Below, piece by piece: positions 19,944-30,039 of a DNA stretch of 64,000 bases. The position numbers and the translations under genes are program-made. Under the pieces are notes generated by a model, which saw only the letters and a program-made list of their open reading frames with translations, had not been told where the DNA came from and did no database searches. The stretch is from Chrysophaeum taylorii (Eukaryota > Sar > Pelagophyceae > Pelagomonadales > Pelagomonadaceae), in the NCBI GenBank assembly GCA_029834535.1, contig JAQMWT010000007.1, forward strand, positions 1-64,000, written 5' to 3'. The stretch's first letter is position 1. Every line of letters starts with the position of its first letter.

Positions 19944-20560
19944 TTACCCTGTGTGTTGGAGGCATCCTTGGTATCTGTAGTAGGAGGAGTTGCCTGCTAC
20001 TGGGGTGGGAGCAGTATCAACAGTATGATGTTGTGGCTCCACGTAGTTGAACGACTTTTCGGTCGAGGATAGATGAACGTCTACATCATAAATGATGTCT
20101 TCTGCGAACATGAGTTGTTCGTTTAGGCTAAGTAAGTCACTGTTGTCCTCCGTAGATGTCGTTGACGGAATGTCAGCGGATTGCAATAGAGTCTCAAATA
20201 ACTTGTTGATATTCTGTTGTAGCTGAGCCGTGGTATCATTATCTGTCACATGCTTCGTAAGTTCGCTACACTGCTCTTGCAGTGTGTTTGAGGTGTGCTT
20301 CGTTCGATCTAATAGATTCATGCTCGATCGAGAGGACCTGTCAAAAGTGCGGGGGTAAATTGGGCGATCATGGGACCGTCCAGTAGTTTTCTTGGTGACA
20401 TAAGAATCACCAGAACGATAGTATGATAGATCGCTGCGAGAGAAAGGCTGGCGAGCATCATTAGAGTTACGCAAGCGTCTAGCATTAAACGTGGAAGATG
20501 TACCAGATTGAGACGAAGTAATGAACGCGAGTGTGTTAGCAGTTTGAGTCAGACTTTTGT
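19944..20560 (-). pseudogene. Copia gag C-terminal region
   Basis: Polar region containing SSRSSMNLLDRTKHTSNTL and ELTKHVTDNDTTAQLQQN, probably coiled coil. It parallels SNMSLMDRATYQVDRLRHLF of copia 2 (about 55490). It ends in STEKSFNYVEPQ, a variant of the LTEMSLNY peptide found elsewhere in the window. Confidence 0.6.
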
Positions 20561-20578
20561 CTGCTAAACTAACTAACT

Positions 20579-20926
20579 AACTTCAGACCTCTCCCGAGCA
20601 TGGGAGCCAGGCCGGACCGACAGGAGCCAGTCCGGAATCACGGGCCTGTAGACGAGGAGCGCCGAAAGGTCGGTCGGCGGAGAGTGACCATCAAGCTTGT
20701 CGCCATGCGACGAGGAGACCGCGATGTGACTGACAACCAACTCGTCGATAACCTTCCGTCTTCGCCCCCCGGCCATACCCCGTCCCACTGCGAACGTTCC
20801 GGCTGCCAACCGGCCCGCCCGGGAGGCGAATAGGTGCCAACCTACGCCGGGAGGGCGGATGCCCTCGCAAGGCTCAGGATTCATGAGGCACCGTCCTCCA
20901 TCGCAACCGCAGTCGGCGATCAGGGT
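20579..20926 (-). mobile_element. SINE-A, copy 2
   Basis: About 95% identical by eye to 7931-8283: same start (complement of TCCTCCATCGCAACCGCAGT) and same end GGCTCCCATGCTCGGGAGAG with a (GTTA)n tail at 20565-20582. Inserted in gag of copia element 1. No convincing target duplication is visible. Confidence 0.82.
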
Positions 20927-21249
20927 AAGGGTAAAGCTGCCAAATCCAGCGTGTTTGTAAGTAGTAACTTTGGCTTTGGTTGAGGTGTCCATCCTTAAAC
21001 ATAGGGTTGCTAAGAAACAGGCCGTTCTAAGCGTCTTTTGTTCGACCCATTTGATACTACATTATATGAGTCTAATGCGTATTCTAAGATATAGCTAGGG
21101 TTGGTAGGGCGACACAGTCGTTCAGCGTCTGGCACAGGCCGAGATGAAGATCGAGTTTCATACATACAACACCAATCTACCCAACCACGATCGTAACGAT
21201 TGTTACTGGTATTATCGGCATAATGCTGATGTATCTCTTCATAAATTTT

Positions 21250-22152
21250 TCAACAAAGAGTACCAAAGTCGAATTGAAGGTCAGTCTCTTCCTGGTTAAG
21301 TCGGTAAGAGATTTGCCTGAATGCTAGGACAGCTTCGATAAAGACATGGACATACCAGCTAGGATTATAAACAACAGAGTTAAACTGCTGTTTCAAGTAG
21401 GACACATCAGTAGTCGTAACAGACTCGTAGTGACTAAAGGCAATGAGCATAATGGCTCGAGCCTTGTTGGGCAAATAACTTTTGTTATACACCTCATTGA
21501 TGGCGGGCCAGGCCACAAGTGCTGGTTTTCCTACACTTTCAAGATAGAAATAAGTATGCAAGAATGTAGCATACGTATTCTGACAAGTGTGCCAGTCAGC
21601 AGCAGTTAACGAAAACATAGTAACAGCGGCACGAACACGGGTGTCAAAAGCTAATGCTTTCGGCTGCGCGCGATTTAAGATTCGTTCCTCTTCTAAGAAA
21701 CGAGGATGGATTTCACGGCGTAATGCCTTGACTTCATTGTCGTAACAGACAGTAGCTAGCTGAGCTACTTCTGCATCAGGTAAGTTGGGGAAAGCTTCGT
21801 TGGTGAAATGCCATTCCTGATACTCAGGGGGCAATTCATCAACAGCTAAACGGAGATCAGCAGCCCTATCGGTCTTCCATTCCAGGAAAACGCGATCGAG
21901 AATTTGATTCCGGAGGATCTCGTAGTCCTTGCATGACCGAGTGTATGCTTCGTACGAGTCGTACTCGAGGAAGGCATCGGCATGACTGGACCGTAATAAT
22001 TGTTGAATATGCTTTATTTGCAAGGATACCTTGCGGGTTTGAAGCTGAAAGCGGTTTCCTTCGTTAAGAAACTCAACTACAGGAGCTTCGAGCTTCAATA
22101 TATCCGCACCTGTGATCGCCTTGGGTGCGGCTCGTGCTGCGTGTTCTGCCAT
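21250..22152 (-). pseudogene. Copia gag, N-terminal part
   Basis: Begins MAEHAARAAPKAITGADILK at 22152. Conserved with copia 2 gag: KVSLQIKHIQQLL/KVSLQIEVLRRHM, SYEAYTRSCKDYEILRNQI, YATFLHTYFYLESVGKPALV and PNKARAIMLIAFSHYESVTT. A TGA at 21250-21252 interrupts a frame that continues KIYEEIHQHYADN, matching EEIYRLYAN of copia 2, so this is a nonsense mutation. No zinc knuckle is seen. Confidence 0.75.
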
Positions 22153-22252
22153 AGCAGTTGACGGGGAACCTGTGGGTTCAGTCACGCAGTTGACACTGTC
22201 TAGACATTCTAAGGGGGTCTGTCTATCGGTGTCTATGTACACTCATTCGTTG

Positions 22253-22659
22253 ACGATTGAAAAATGTCTATTTGACAACTGTGCAGGCTGTGAGCCCAGA
22301 GTAGTGTCGCTGAGCGTAGTCACTCATGGCAGCTGGTTATTTTTGGTGCTCTCAAGGAGCTTGTTTGGTGCATTGCCATGGAGTGTACGAGAGGACGTAC
22401 CCAGAATATTCCATAACATGTGTGCAAGAGTACAGGCTAGCCAACTTACTCACACATCAACATTGACATGACAATACGATACTATGAACAGGTGCACACA
22501 AGGTTACACGATCACGTGTGCAAACTATGCTATGTACAGCCCAATGGTAATGGCGTTATATTGACAAGCGTGTCTGTGTGGCGAGGCTGGACCGGCGCGG
22601 TAACTGTCCAAAACGCATAGGTTACGTGCACGCAGACACATGGTTTCTCAGGGACCCGC
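22253..22659 (-). other. Copia element 1 leader
   Basis: About 400 bases between the primer-binding site and gag, similar in length to the leader of copia element 2 (53614-54040). No ORF of note. Confidence 0.6.
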
Positions 22660-22673
22660 CTGGGCCCATAACC
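22660..22673 (-). other. Primer-binding site, half tRNA-iMet
   Basis: The minus strand reads GGTTATGGGCCCAG immediately after the LTR end. This is the complement of CTGGGCCCATAACC, the anticodon arm of eukaryotic initiator tRNA-Met. Drosophila copia is primed the same way by a tRNA-iMet half molecule. Identical to 53600-53613. Confidence 0.85.
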
Positions 22674-22988
22674 TGCAGAGCATTTAGCATGCAGTGGCAA
22701 GTCACCTGGGAAACCATCCCGTCTCATCATGAGCGTCTGGAAGTATTTAATTCGCGGAATGAAAAGGTATGTTCCCTATACCCTCAGAACACGACAGGCG
22801 GCATCTAGAACTACACGAGAAAGGTAAAGTGCATAGTGCTACGTACCTTGGGACGCGCTAGACCATGATGATGAGCTTAAGCACAAATCAGAGGACTAAT
22901 TGACTGTGTGGGAAGGAAGAAGAAGGGTAAGGAAGAGATCGCGTTCTCAACGGACGGATAAGGGTAAGAGGCAGCAGACTTCTCTGCA
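22674..22988 (-). repeat. 5' LTR of copia element 1
   Basis: 315 bp, starting TGCAGAGAAGTCTGC and ending CTCTGCA. Matches 23696-24009 in opposite orientation. Confidence 0.85.
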
Positions 22989-23551
22989 ACAGATCTACAG
23001 GCTGCCATTGCTTCAATCACCTCCCTGGAGAACCGGCTCTTTCCTCCTACAGCCAACGCGCACGTGTTACTTATAACACTGTACAAGATCACAGAGCTGT
23101 TGTCTCGCTTAACTCTTACCGCTCATGACCAATATGCCGCCAACCACTCCTCCCCGGACGATCGCCTCCTTCATCTGCGTGACAAGTTGCTCTCATGTAT
23201 ACAGAGCATTCCGCTCGCATGTGAATCGGAAGACTCTTCTATCTTCTCGGATCCGTTCGCTGAGTCCAACTTCTTGGAAAACCAACTGGACACCCTACAA
23301 CTTGACTCGTTGGTGCCATCCATACTGAATGCTTTACTTGCACTCACGTTTCGTATGGTACCACACCGTTCTGCTATTGGTGTTCACCACCTTACAGCAG
23401 AAGATGACGACGACGATACCGATACTCTCGAACCAGTAACGATGTCCACCACCTCAGATAGCCCTAACACACTGTCTGTCGTACCTGTGTTTCGTAATGC
23501 TCTGTTCAAAAGCGTCAAGTCGACTCTCAGCTCCACCAAGTCCAAGCCCTA
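22989..23551 (+). pseudogene. Copia ORF3 (coiled-coil accessory protein), 3' part
   Basis: Open from the LTR junction: LQAAIASITSLENRLFPPTA, then LLHLRDKLLSCIQSIPLACE, an acidic tract (AEDDDDDTDTLE, about 23400) and a Ser-rich end. It lies just before a polypurine tract and an LTR, as ORF3 does in copia element 2. Similarity to that ORF3 is weak but the layout is the same. The N-terminal part is missing. Confidence 0.5.
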
Positions 23552-23695
23552 AGACACCCTGCTATACTCTTGATGCTTCGTACGTGACCTCTGCGACCAT
23601 CAAGTCTGTATTCTCCTTTTTTTCTTTTCTTCATCATCCTCTTTCTCAAGAGATGTTCTATAGTCGCACCTTGCGCTTAAGACATCTCGAGGGGG
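23552..23695 (+). other. Copia 3' UTR and polypurine tract
   Basis: Ends CTCGAGGGGG directly before the LTR, the expected plus-strand primer. Confidence 0.65.
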
Positions 23696-24009
23696 TGCAG
23701 AGAAATCTGCTGCCTCTTAACCTTATCCGTCCGTTGAGAACGTGATCTCTTCCTTACCCTTCTCCTTCCTTTCTACACAGTCAACTAGTCCTCTGATTTG
23801 TGCTCAAGCTCATCATCATGGTCTAGCGCGCCCCGCGGTATGTAGCACTGTACACTTTGCCGTTCTCGTGTAGTTCTAGATGCCGCCTGTCGTGTTCTGA
23901 GGATATAGGGAACATACCTATCATTCCCCGAATTAAATACTTCCAGACGTTCATGATGAGACGGGATGTTTTCCCAGGTGACTTACCACTGCAGGCTAAA
24001 TGCACCGCA
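23696..24009 (+). repeat. 3' LTR of a copia copy
   Basis: 314 bp, TGCAGAGAAATCTGC to CACCGCA. Same family as 22674-22988, in the opposite direction, making a head-to-head pair. Confidence 0.82.
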
Positions 24010-24450
24010 TGGCGAAAAGAAAGTGTACAAGCGCGCTTTTGATGCGTGGAAGCGCTTGTGGCGTGTTCGAGACGGTCGTTTTCTCGAGCGCGAACGTGCG
24101 GTCCGTCGCGACAAGATGGGGCGATTGCGGGCCGCTCGTCGTGAAGCTCTTGCCGCCGGGGACGAGGATGCGGCGATGCTGCTTGAGCGTCAACGCGAGG
24201 TCAAGCGTATTGCAATTGCAGAGCGGCGTGATGATCGTCAAGAAGAAGCGCACGCCGGCGACGAGGGCGCGATGCCGCGCTCGAGGACGCACGCGAGAGT
24301 CATCGTCTGCGCCACGCCGTATGCCGCAAGAGTTGCAGGGAAGCTAAGCGAGCTCGTCGTTGTCACCAGCAGCGCTCCTTCCCCCCCCCCCTTTCTAACT
24401 TTTTTTTTTTACCAAAGCCCTGCCGCGCCGGCCCTAATTAAATACTCATA
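24010..24450 (+). pseudogene. Arg/Glu-rich helical repeat ORF remnant, copy 2
   Basis: MAKRKVYKRAFDAWKRLWRV, then ERERAVRRDKMGRLRAARRE, GDEDAAMLLERQREVKRI and RRDDRQEEAHAGDEGA. A single unit follows before a frameshift. Same 3' end (CCCTGCCGCGCCGGCCCTAA) as 13596-14116. Helical and charged, with no recognised domain. Confidence 0.45.
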
Positions 24451-24499
24451 TTTGAGGAAAGTTGGAGAGTTCAATATGTTTGAGCAAGGGTTGAAAAAT

Positions 24500-26220
24500 T
24501 AAAGGGGTCGTCGCAATTTTTTTCCCCAACGACGCTGAGTTAAATGGGTTCATTTTAGCTTGATTTGATTCATATTGGCTTAATTCGAAAACTTAGTTGT
24601 ATGTGACTTAAGTAGGGCAACTTTTCGTCTTAGACAGAGCACTAATGACTTAGTTACATCGATTTTTTGTGCTTAGTTAGAACCATTTAGTTGGTGCACG
24701 ATACTAACCCTTAAGTTGATTCTAACTTAGCTTTGCGATGCATCAAATTAAGCTAAATAGGTCACAGTTAAGTCGTTGTTGTCTGGGTTCCCAGCGGGGT
24801 GGCTGTGAGTACCTTGTTCGTGACTTCGATCTCGGTCTTCTTCTTGCGGTTGCCGCCTTACTGGCCCTCGATGGATGCTAGGACGGCGTCCTTGAGAATA
24901 CTTTCAATATGCCTGGCCGTATAGTTGGACTTGGCCTGGGTGGCCGTTGGCATGAAATCCCCAGAATCGAAGGTACGGCGGCCGTGCACGTGCCGGCGGG
25001 GCCGTCACACCCGCGTGGCACCTGGAAGACGCGTAAGAGCTCGCATCCTTTGACCTTGCAGACAAGGTCCATCCGCCGCTTTGTGGGCCTAGAGCTCTCG
25101 AGAAGGTGGCCGTCTTTCTCGGCTTCCTCCAGGACGTTTAACTGAAAGTCCCGCTTTGACTTGAAGCCATTCCCCACGGTCACCTCGTGGGCGATCTCCC
25201 TCAGATGAGCCAATTTCCGCGGCTCGCGGCCTTCGCGGCCTTCGAAGTGTCGGTGCAGTCGCGAGACTTGTCTGTCCTCCTAACGGGCCTTTTCCTCCGG
25301 TCTTCACCCACTGCCTTCTCGAACGCTAGCTGAATATCGTCTTCGTCGCTGTCCCGAACTCCATCGTATACCCGAGAGACTCCCGCCGTGACTCCATGGC
25401 GCTCCCACACTCCCCGACATGTCAGCCTCGCGAACAGGCTACGTTGTCGCGTGTCGACCTCCTGCAACTTCTACTAATACAACATGTACTAGGTTTCCCG
25501 GACAATCTTTAGGTAGGCGCGTTGGTTATTCTTCCTTACAATATGCTTTGTACAAGTACCGGTACTACTAGTAGTAGTTACAATAAGTTGAAGTAGTACT
25601 ACTATACTACTAGTCTAGTAATGGTTTTGTTTGAAGAAAGTGCGGCGCACACGGGTGTAATCCAGGGTTAGTGCGCGGTGCCGCTCATCGTCGCGTCCGA
25701 AGACTATCCGAAGAACACGACACTCTCGTCGTATCCCGCATGAATCGCGAGTCCATCGAATAAGCCCGCGCGCAGTACGGACATCTCCTGCGCGGGCGCC
25801 TCAAGAAAGCGTCGGAGATCCCCTCGGAACCGAACGGAGAGCCACCCGAAGACCTATAACAAGTGCGCGTGGGCGGCCTAGCGATTTTAGTACATAACTT
25901 CTGTGAACGCGCCATGCAGCTTTCGGGGCGGCACGGTTTCACCGTGCCGTGCGGATGTGGCGGGTGGTACGGCACGGAAACTGGCGTGCGGGTTATTTAG
26001 GTGCACGTCCCAACGCTCCAGCTTAGTTTGAACCACTTGGGCTTAGTTTGATATCATTTGAATCAAACTAAGCCATCGACGTTGCCCCAACTAAGTCATG
26101 ATGAAGCTCTAATTAAACAACGGAACAGTTGGATCTAGCTAATCCGCCCTTGCCCTAATTGCGATTTCCCCAAATTAAATGTTCAATAAAGCTTGAAACC
26201 GTTCAACGGCCAAAAAATTG
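24500..26220 (-). mobile_element. Probable MULE-type transposon remnant
   Basis: Both edges carry scattered CTTAG/CTAAG words (AACTTAGTTG, GACTTAGTTAC, GCTTAGTTAG at 24590-24680; GCTTAGTTTG twice and AACTAAGCC at 26025-26095), resembling subterminal repeats. The inside encodes a broken N-terminal transposase-like domain. Terminal repeats and target duplication could not be fixed. Simple repeats of TACTAC/ACTAGT lie at 25550-25620. Confidence 0.35.
24800..25213 (-). pseudogene. MULE-like N-terminal domain fragment
   Basis: Reads NGFKSKRDFQLNVLEEAEKD, then LVCKVKGCELLRVFQV. After a frameshift it continues DFMPTATQAKSNYTARHIES and ILKDAVLASIEGQ, then a stop. The Cys-x5-Cys followed by a HIESILKD-type helix is reminiscent of the DNA-binding N-terminus of MuDR/FAR1-like transposases. 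No catalytic core is found. Confidence 0.35.
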
Positions 26221-26640
26221 CAAGAATCGATGGAACGCAAAAACCCTCATCGCATTCATTACAACAGTACAGCCCCACAGCATTAGCCCTACGTCGCGTC
26301 ATTCGCAACGCACTTACTAAACGGATAGCCCCCATCAACAGCCCCAGCATTAGCCCTTCTTAATTGCCCCTCCTGACGTATTTTCACCTCTCCTGACCTA
26401 TTTTCACCTCTACGCTTCTCCTCTTTCTTTTGGCACCTGGTACTTACCCCTTCTTCCTATTTCTTTCTTTTGCAGTGTGAGGAAGCTATGACACTTACCC
26501 CTGCGCCACGTATCTAGCATCCCTACGTCATTCCCTTATCGCTAGTAACGCCCCATCGTAACATCGATCGCTCGACCAAGCACACTTTGAGTCACTCGAT
26601 CCTACACTGCTACAGGCTACTGTCTCACTCATAGCTGATG
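26221..26640. other. Spacer with short direct repeats
   Basis: No gene supported. CCTCCTGACGTATTTTCACC / TCTCCTGACCTATTTTCACC is tandemly duplicated (26364-26410), and CAGCCCCA..CATTAGCCCT occurs twice (26270, 26338). Confidence 0.5.
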
Positions 26641-27305
26641 CACCCCATCCGATTGATCAGTCCTTCAGACATGTCCCGCTCGCAGAAGCATCACCGCCGG
26701 ACGCACAGGCACATCATGAAGATACGGGTAAGCGCACCGCGACTACGCGCACTAGCGTATTGCGCCTATCCGATCACGACGAAATGAAGCTACAGCTACG
26801 TTCGCTCCCTTCGCCGCTGGAAGACAAAGGCCGCCTTCCAGCCTCCCCGGTACCTGACCCGCCCCTGCCGCTGCAATCCGCGCCAGCACGGACGATCTCG
26901 CCCCCCTGCATGACTACAGATCCGGCAATAGCCAATGTGAGCACTCGCCAGAGTTATGCGCACCCGCTGGTATCTCATCAGCACGGCTACTTCAGCCAGG
27001 CAGGTCATTGCACCACCTCGGTCTCCCCTGATACCAGGTCGGTGCATCGCTCCTTCGCGACCACTTCACGTCATCTATTGGACGACTATGATTTCGAGCA
27101 CGAACTCATCGCAACGTTTGACTCATCTCCGAGCAGGAACCCTATTTTGGATGCAACTCTGTCTATCCCACAGGAACCTCGGCCACCAGACGCGACCCAT
27201 GTGCTCATGGTTTCCCCATTGGTTTCCTCCATAGCTCTTGACTGCAGCAGAGACAAGATGCAACCATCCCATGTGACTACACTCGCATTCTCGTTTGGGA
27301 TATAA
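26641..27305 (+). CDS. Unrecognised Pro/Ser-rich ORF
   Basis: Open frame including RLSDHDEMKLQLRSLPSPLE, PPLPLQSAPARTISPP, FATTSRHLLDDYDFEHELIA and RPPDATHVLMVSPLVSS. The frame is open upstream with no clear ATG; the first near start is a TTG at 26760. Low complexity at the start and more globular text at the end. Probably a gag-like or accessory ORF of an unidentified element; no domain recognised. Confidence 0.3.
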
Positions 27306-27823
27306 GCATTTCCTTCATGTCAGATGTTTACGCTCATGGTACCGCCATGTACGGCAACCAAGATCGACGTGAGCTGCATTCCACCCTCCTCTTCGAGCGT
27401 TACCCCCGACATGCCGCTCCCCGCACTGTTAGCCAGCTCGATCACGTCTGATTCAGCTACCATCGCCTTGTATGACGTCATACGCCATATTCCGATTACA
27501 GCCCAGACACTGCAAAGGCTCCTGCGCACTCGCGACGGCACGCTCGCCGCCCCTCTCGGTTTAGACTACCCACATAGCGCCATCTTCACGGTACACTCAC
27601 GGTCAACTGAGATGCACGATCGCTTGTTGCACAGTACGATACCCGAACATCTATTGTTTCAGGTTCAACACTGCACTAGTCACCGCTTACGGGCCCCCTC
27701 CGACCGCCGCCCGGCTCTGCGCTTGTTCCGCAACCACGGTCTCTCCGCCTCACTGGCAATTCGAAGATTCCACCAAGTTCAAATTACGAGGGCGCATTCG
27801 TTTCCCACCGCAGAAAAGACCTG
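27306..27823 (+). pseudogene. Unrecognised ORF remnant
   Basis: One frame reads TLMVPPCTATKIDVSCIPP and ATIALYDVIRHIPITAQTLQ, ending near NHGLSASLAIRRFHQVQ. Beyond about 27824 the open frame is the antisense of the family A gag. Coding status is uncertain. Confidence 0.25.
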
Positions 27824-28654
27824 TTACGACTCATCGAGCGTAGCAGCGGCGGGTCCATTCCTTTGGGCGTCATCGGCTGCGCAGGGCTCGGAAATCGAAT
27901 TCAAACATAACTCCGGCGCGTCGTCAGAACCAAGGGCTGTGTTAGCTGACGACAAATCATATCTTGCCACATACGGTGACACCGGGTCAGAAGCGGTTGT
28001 TGGCTTCGGCCCGTAGTTTAACGACGCTTCGGTCAGATTCTCCGGTCCTGTGGGGATTTTGGTTTTTGTGAGCTTATTCGACTTGGATTGCTCTTGCCCG
28101 TAGTTTAACGACATTGCGGTCAGGTCCGAATTCAGCAGGAACTGCTGCTCATGGGAGGTTGCGCATTCCGCGCTCGAATGACCGGAGTGGCCGCCGCAGT
28201 CGTAAGCGCATCGGCGACCGGGAAATCGACACACCCTATCAGGGTCGTAGTCGGCGTCCGCGTAGGCAGTCCGCTCCACGAGTGGTCGGTGCTCCCGATC
28301 CGTATTGTTCGAACGTCTCGCGGTCCGTGCGTTGCTGCTCGATCGTCGAGCTGCTCGTCTTTCTTCGTTCTTGGCTTTCCACGCTTCATGCTGGCGCCGA
28401 AATTGATTGATCTGCTCGCGCAATGCCACGCTCTTGGCTTCTTCCTGGCGGAGCGCTTCTTCCTATTCATCTTCCAATTCACAAAACTCTTGTAATTCAG
28501 TAGCGTCGACGTTCTTGTCGTCGCGCATTTCTCCTTCCTCGCGGCCTGGTTCAACGGCTGCGGGAAGCCTCGGAGGTGGTCCTTCTTCGTGCTCGTCAGC
28601 ACCCTCCATACTATCGATCATGCTGAATCTCCAGGTCCTGCTGGGATCCGCCAC
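27824..28654 (-). pseudogene. Family A gag with zinc-knuckle-like motif
   Basis: Starts in MEGADEHEEGPPPRLPAA (28606 on its strand). An in-frame stop at 28463-28465 is followed by EEALRQEEAKSVALREQINQ in the same frame. A CAYDCGGHSGHSSAEC segment (about 28175-28225) resembles a CCHC zinc knuckle with one extra residue in each of the first two spacers. The tail holds two copies of an 8-residue peptide, LTAMSLNY and LTEASLNY. Typical of retroelement gag proteins, with no pol behind it. Confidence 0.65.
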
Positions 28655-29001
28655 TCTTTGTTAAAAGCACGCGTTATAATTTTCAACGCGGCTTCACTGC
28701 CCAATCGGATCTGGGAACAGTGGTTGCGAACTTCCCGTCCACTGTGAGTAGCTAACTCACACGCTCGACAGCTTCCGCCGTCCTCGCGATTTTCCCGGGT
28801 TTGCGCGTCGGTCTTCCGAAACGCGCGAAAAAAAAATCAAAATCCGCGTGGAACTCTCCACGCCACTCGGTCTTCTGGAATCTGGCTCGCTTGATCAGGG
28901 CGCGCACGTGGATCCGGACCGCGTATTAAGTAGTAGTGCAACGCGGGCACTCGTTCGTCGGAGACCGACATAGTCGCACGAATCTCTTGTGCTCCACCAC
29001 T
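28655..29001 (-). other. Family A leader (minus copy)
   Basis: Aligns with 15672-16116. Begins beside the LTR with AGTGGTGGAGCACAAGAG; the TGGTGGAGC part could be a primer-binding site, but I cannot assign a tRNA. Confidence 0.5.
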
Positions 29002-29365
29002 TGTGGCGGCAAAAAAAAAAAATCGAATCTCATATCCTCCACCATTTGTGGCGGAAAAGAAAAACGCTCCCGACCCTAAGGTGACAACGGGCGTTTCAAC
29101 AACTCGCCGGAGACCTCACCGATCGAGGCCAATACGGATTCGGGGTCGGCTACGCTCGCCACAACACTTGCTCGCTCCCTCCAAGCCTCGCAACTTGAGG
29201 ATGGAGAGTTGATTTATGATAGCAAGAAGCTCTCTCTCGAGAGAAAGGCATGACATCACTAGGCAACTGTGACATCACTAGGAAAGTAAGGAAAGGCGCC
29301 CCGTTGAACGGGTACAAGCCTTAAGGAGCGGGGGTAAGGCTTAGCGAGCAGGAGTTGCCGCCACA
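29002..29365 (-). repeat. LTR, family A (copy 3)
   Basis: 364 bp. On the minus strand TGTGGCGGCAACTCCTG to TGCCGCCACA, a perfect 10-bp terminal inverted repeat. As gag follows on the same strand, this is a 5' LTR. Confidence 0.85.
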
Positions 29366-30039
29366 CTTGACCCGCAGCGAACTGCAATCTGAGGGTGTCG
29401 GTGGGGGGGCGTGCCGGACTTCACGTTGTCGGCGGGGCAATTATCGCGTGTCTTGACCTTAAGTAAAACTCGATTCCGCTAATAGGTTTTTTATTTTAGT
29501 TGCTTCATAAATATGTACACGGACGGATGGACGGATGGATGGATGGCTGGCCTCCCGGATTATTCGATTCATAGCTCTCTCTGGAACTCCGTTCCATCAA
29601 CAGTACTATTCGTTTTGTAGCTGTCTCTGGAACTTCGTTCACCTGGAACTTCGTTCCATCAACTTCGTTCCATCAACAGTATTATTCGATTTGTAGCTGT
29701 CTCTTGAACTTCGCTCCTCTGGAACTACGCTCCATAAACAGCTGTGGGCCGCACTAACTTTTTGCCCTAATCCTTAGCCGTTATTATCTGAAACCTTTTA
29801 CGTCAAATCCTGCTGATGGAATCAACAGCTACAAATCGAATAATCCGAGCGGCAGTCTACATATCTATGACGCTAGCCGATGAAAACAGCAAAATAGTAT
29901 AAAAAACACAAACTTTCGGTTTGTTTATATATATATCTAGACGTTAATGGCATGTTTGAGCAAGGTTCCCACTTCGTTGAAGATTCTACTGTGAACGAAG
30001 GTTCAAACCCTTGAACGGTCCAAAAATCAACAACCGATG
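29366..30039. repeat. Spacer with (GGAT)n and 46-bp tandem repeat
   Basis: (GGAC/GGAT)n at 29522-29548. Then about three imperfect copies of a 46-bp unit (CTGGAACTTCGTTCCATCAA, then CAGTATTATTCGATTTGTAG) at 29573-29745. No gene. Confidence 0.7.

Larger units (their letters stand above)
16512..22988 (-). mobile_element. Copia element 1 with methyltransferase domain (3'-truncated)
   Basis: Order on the minus strand: 5' LTR (22674-22988), primer-binding site (22660-22673), leader, gag (22152 down), protease, C5-methyltransferase-like domain, and the start of integrase, where it is cut at about 16512. RT, RNase H, ORF3 and 3' LTR are missing. A SINE-A (20579-20926) interrupts it. Protein identity with copia element 2 (53204-64000) is clear along the whole shared length, though the DNA has diverged strongly. 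Confidence 0.85.

Noticed and set aside
22655-22680. tRNA-iMet-like sequence
   Set aside because: Only the anticodon-arm complement is present, directly next to an LTR end; it is a primer-binding site, not a tRNA gene.
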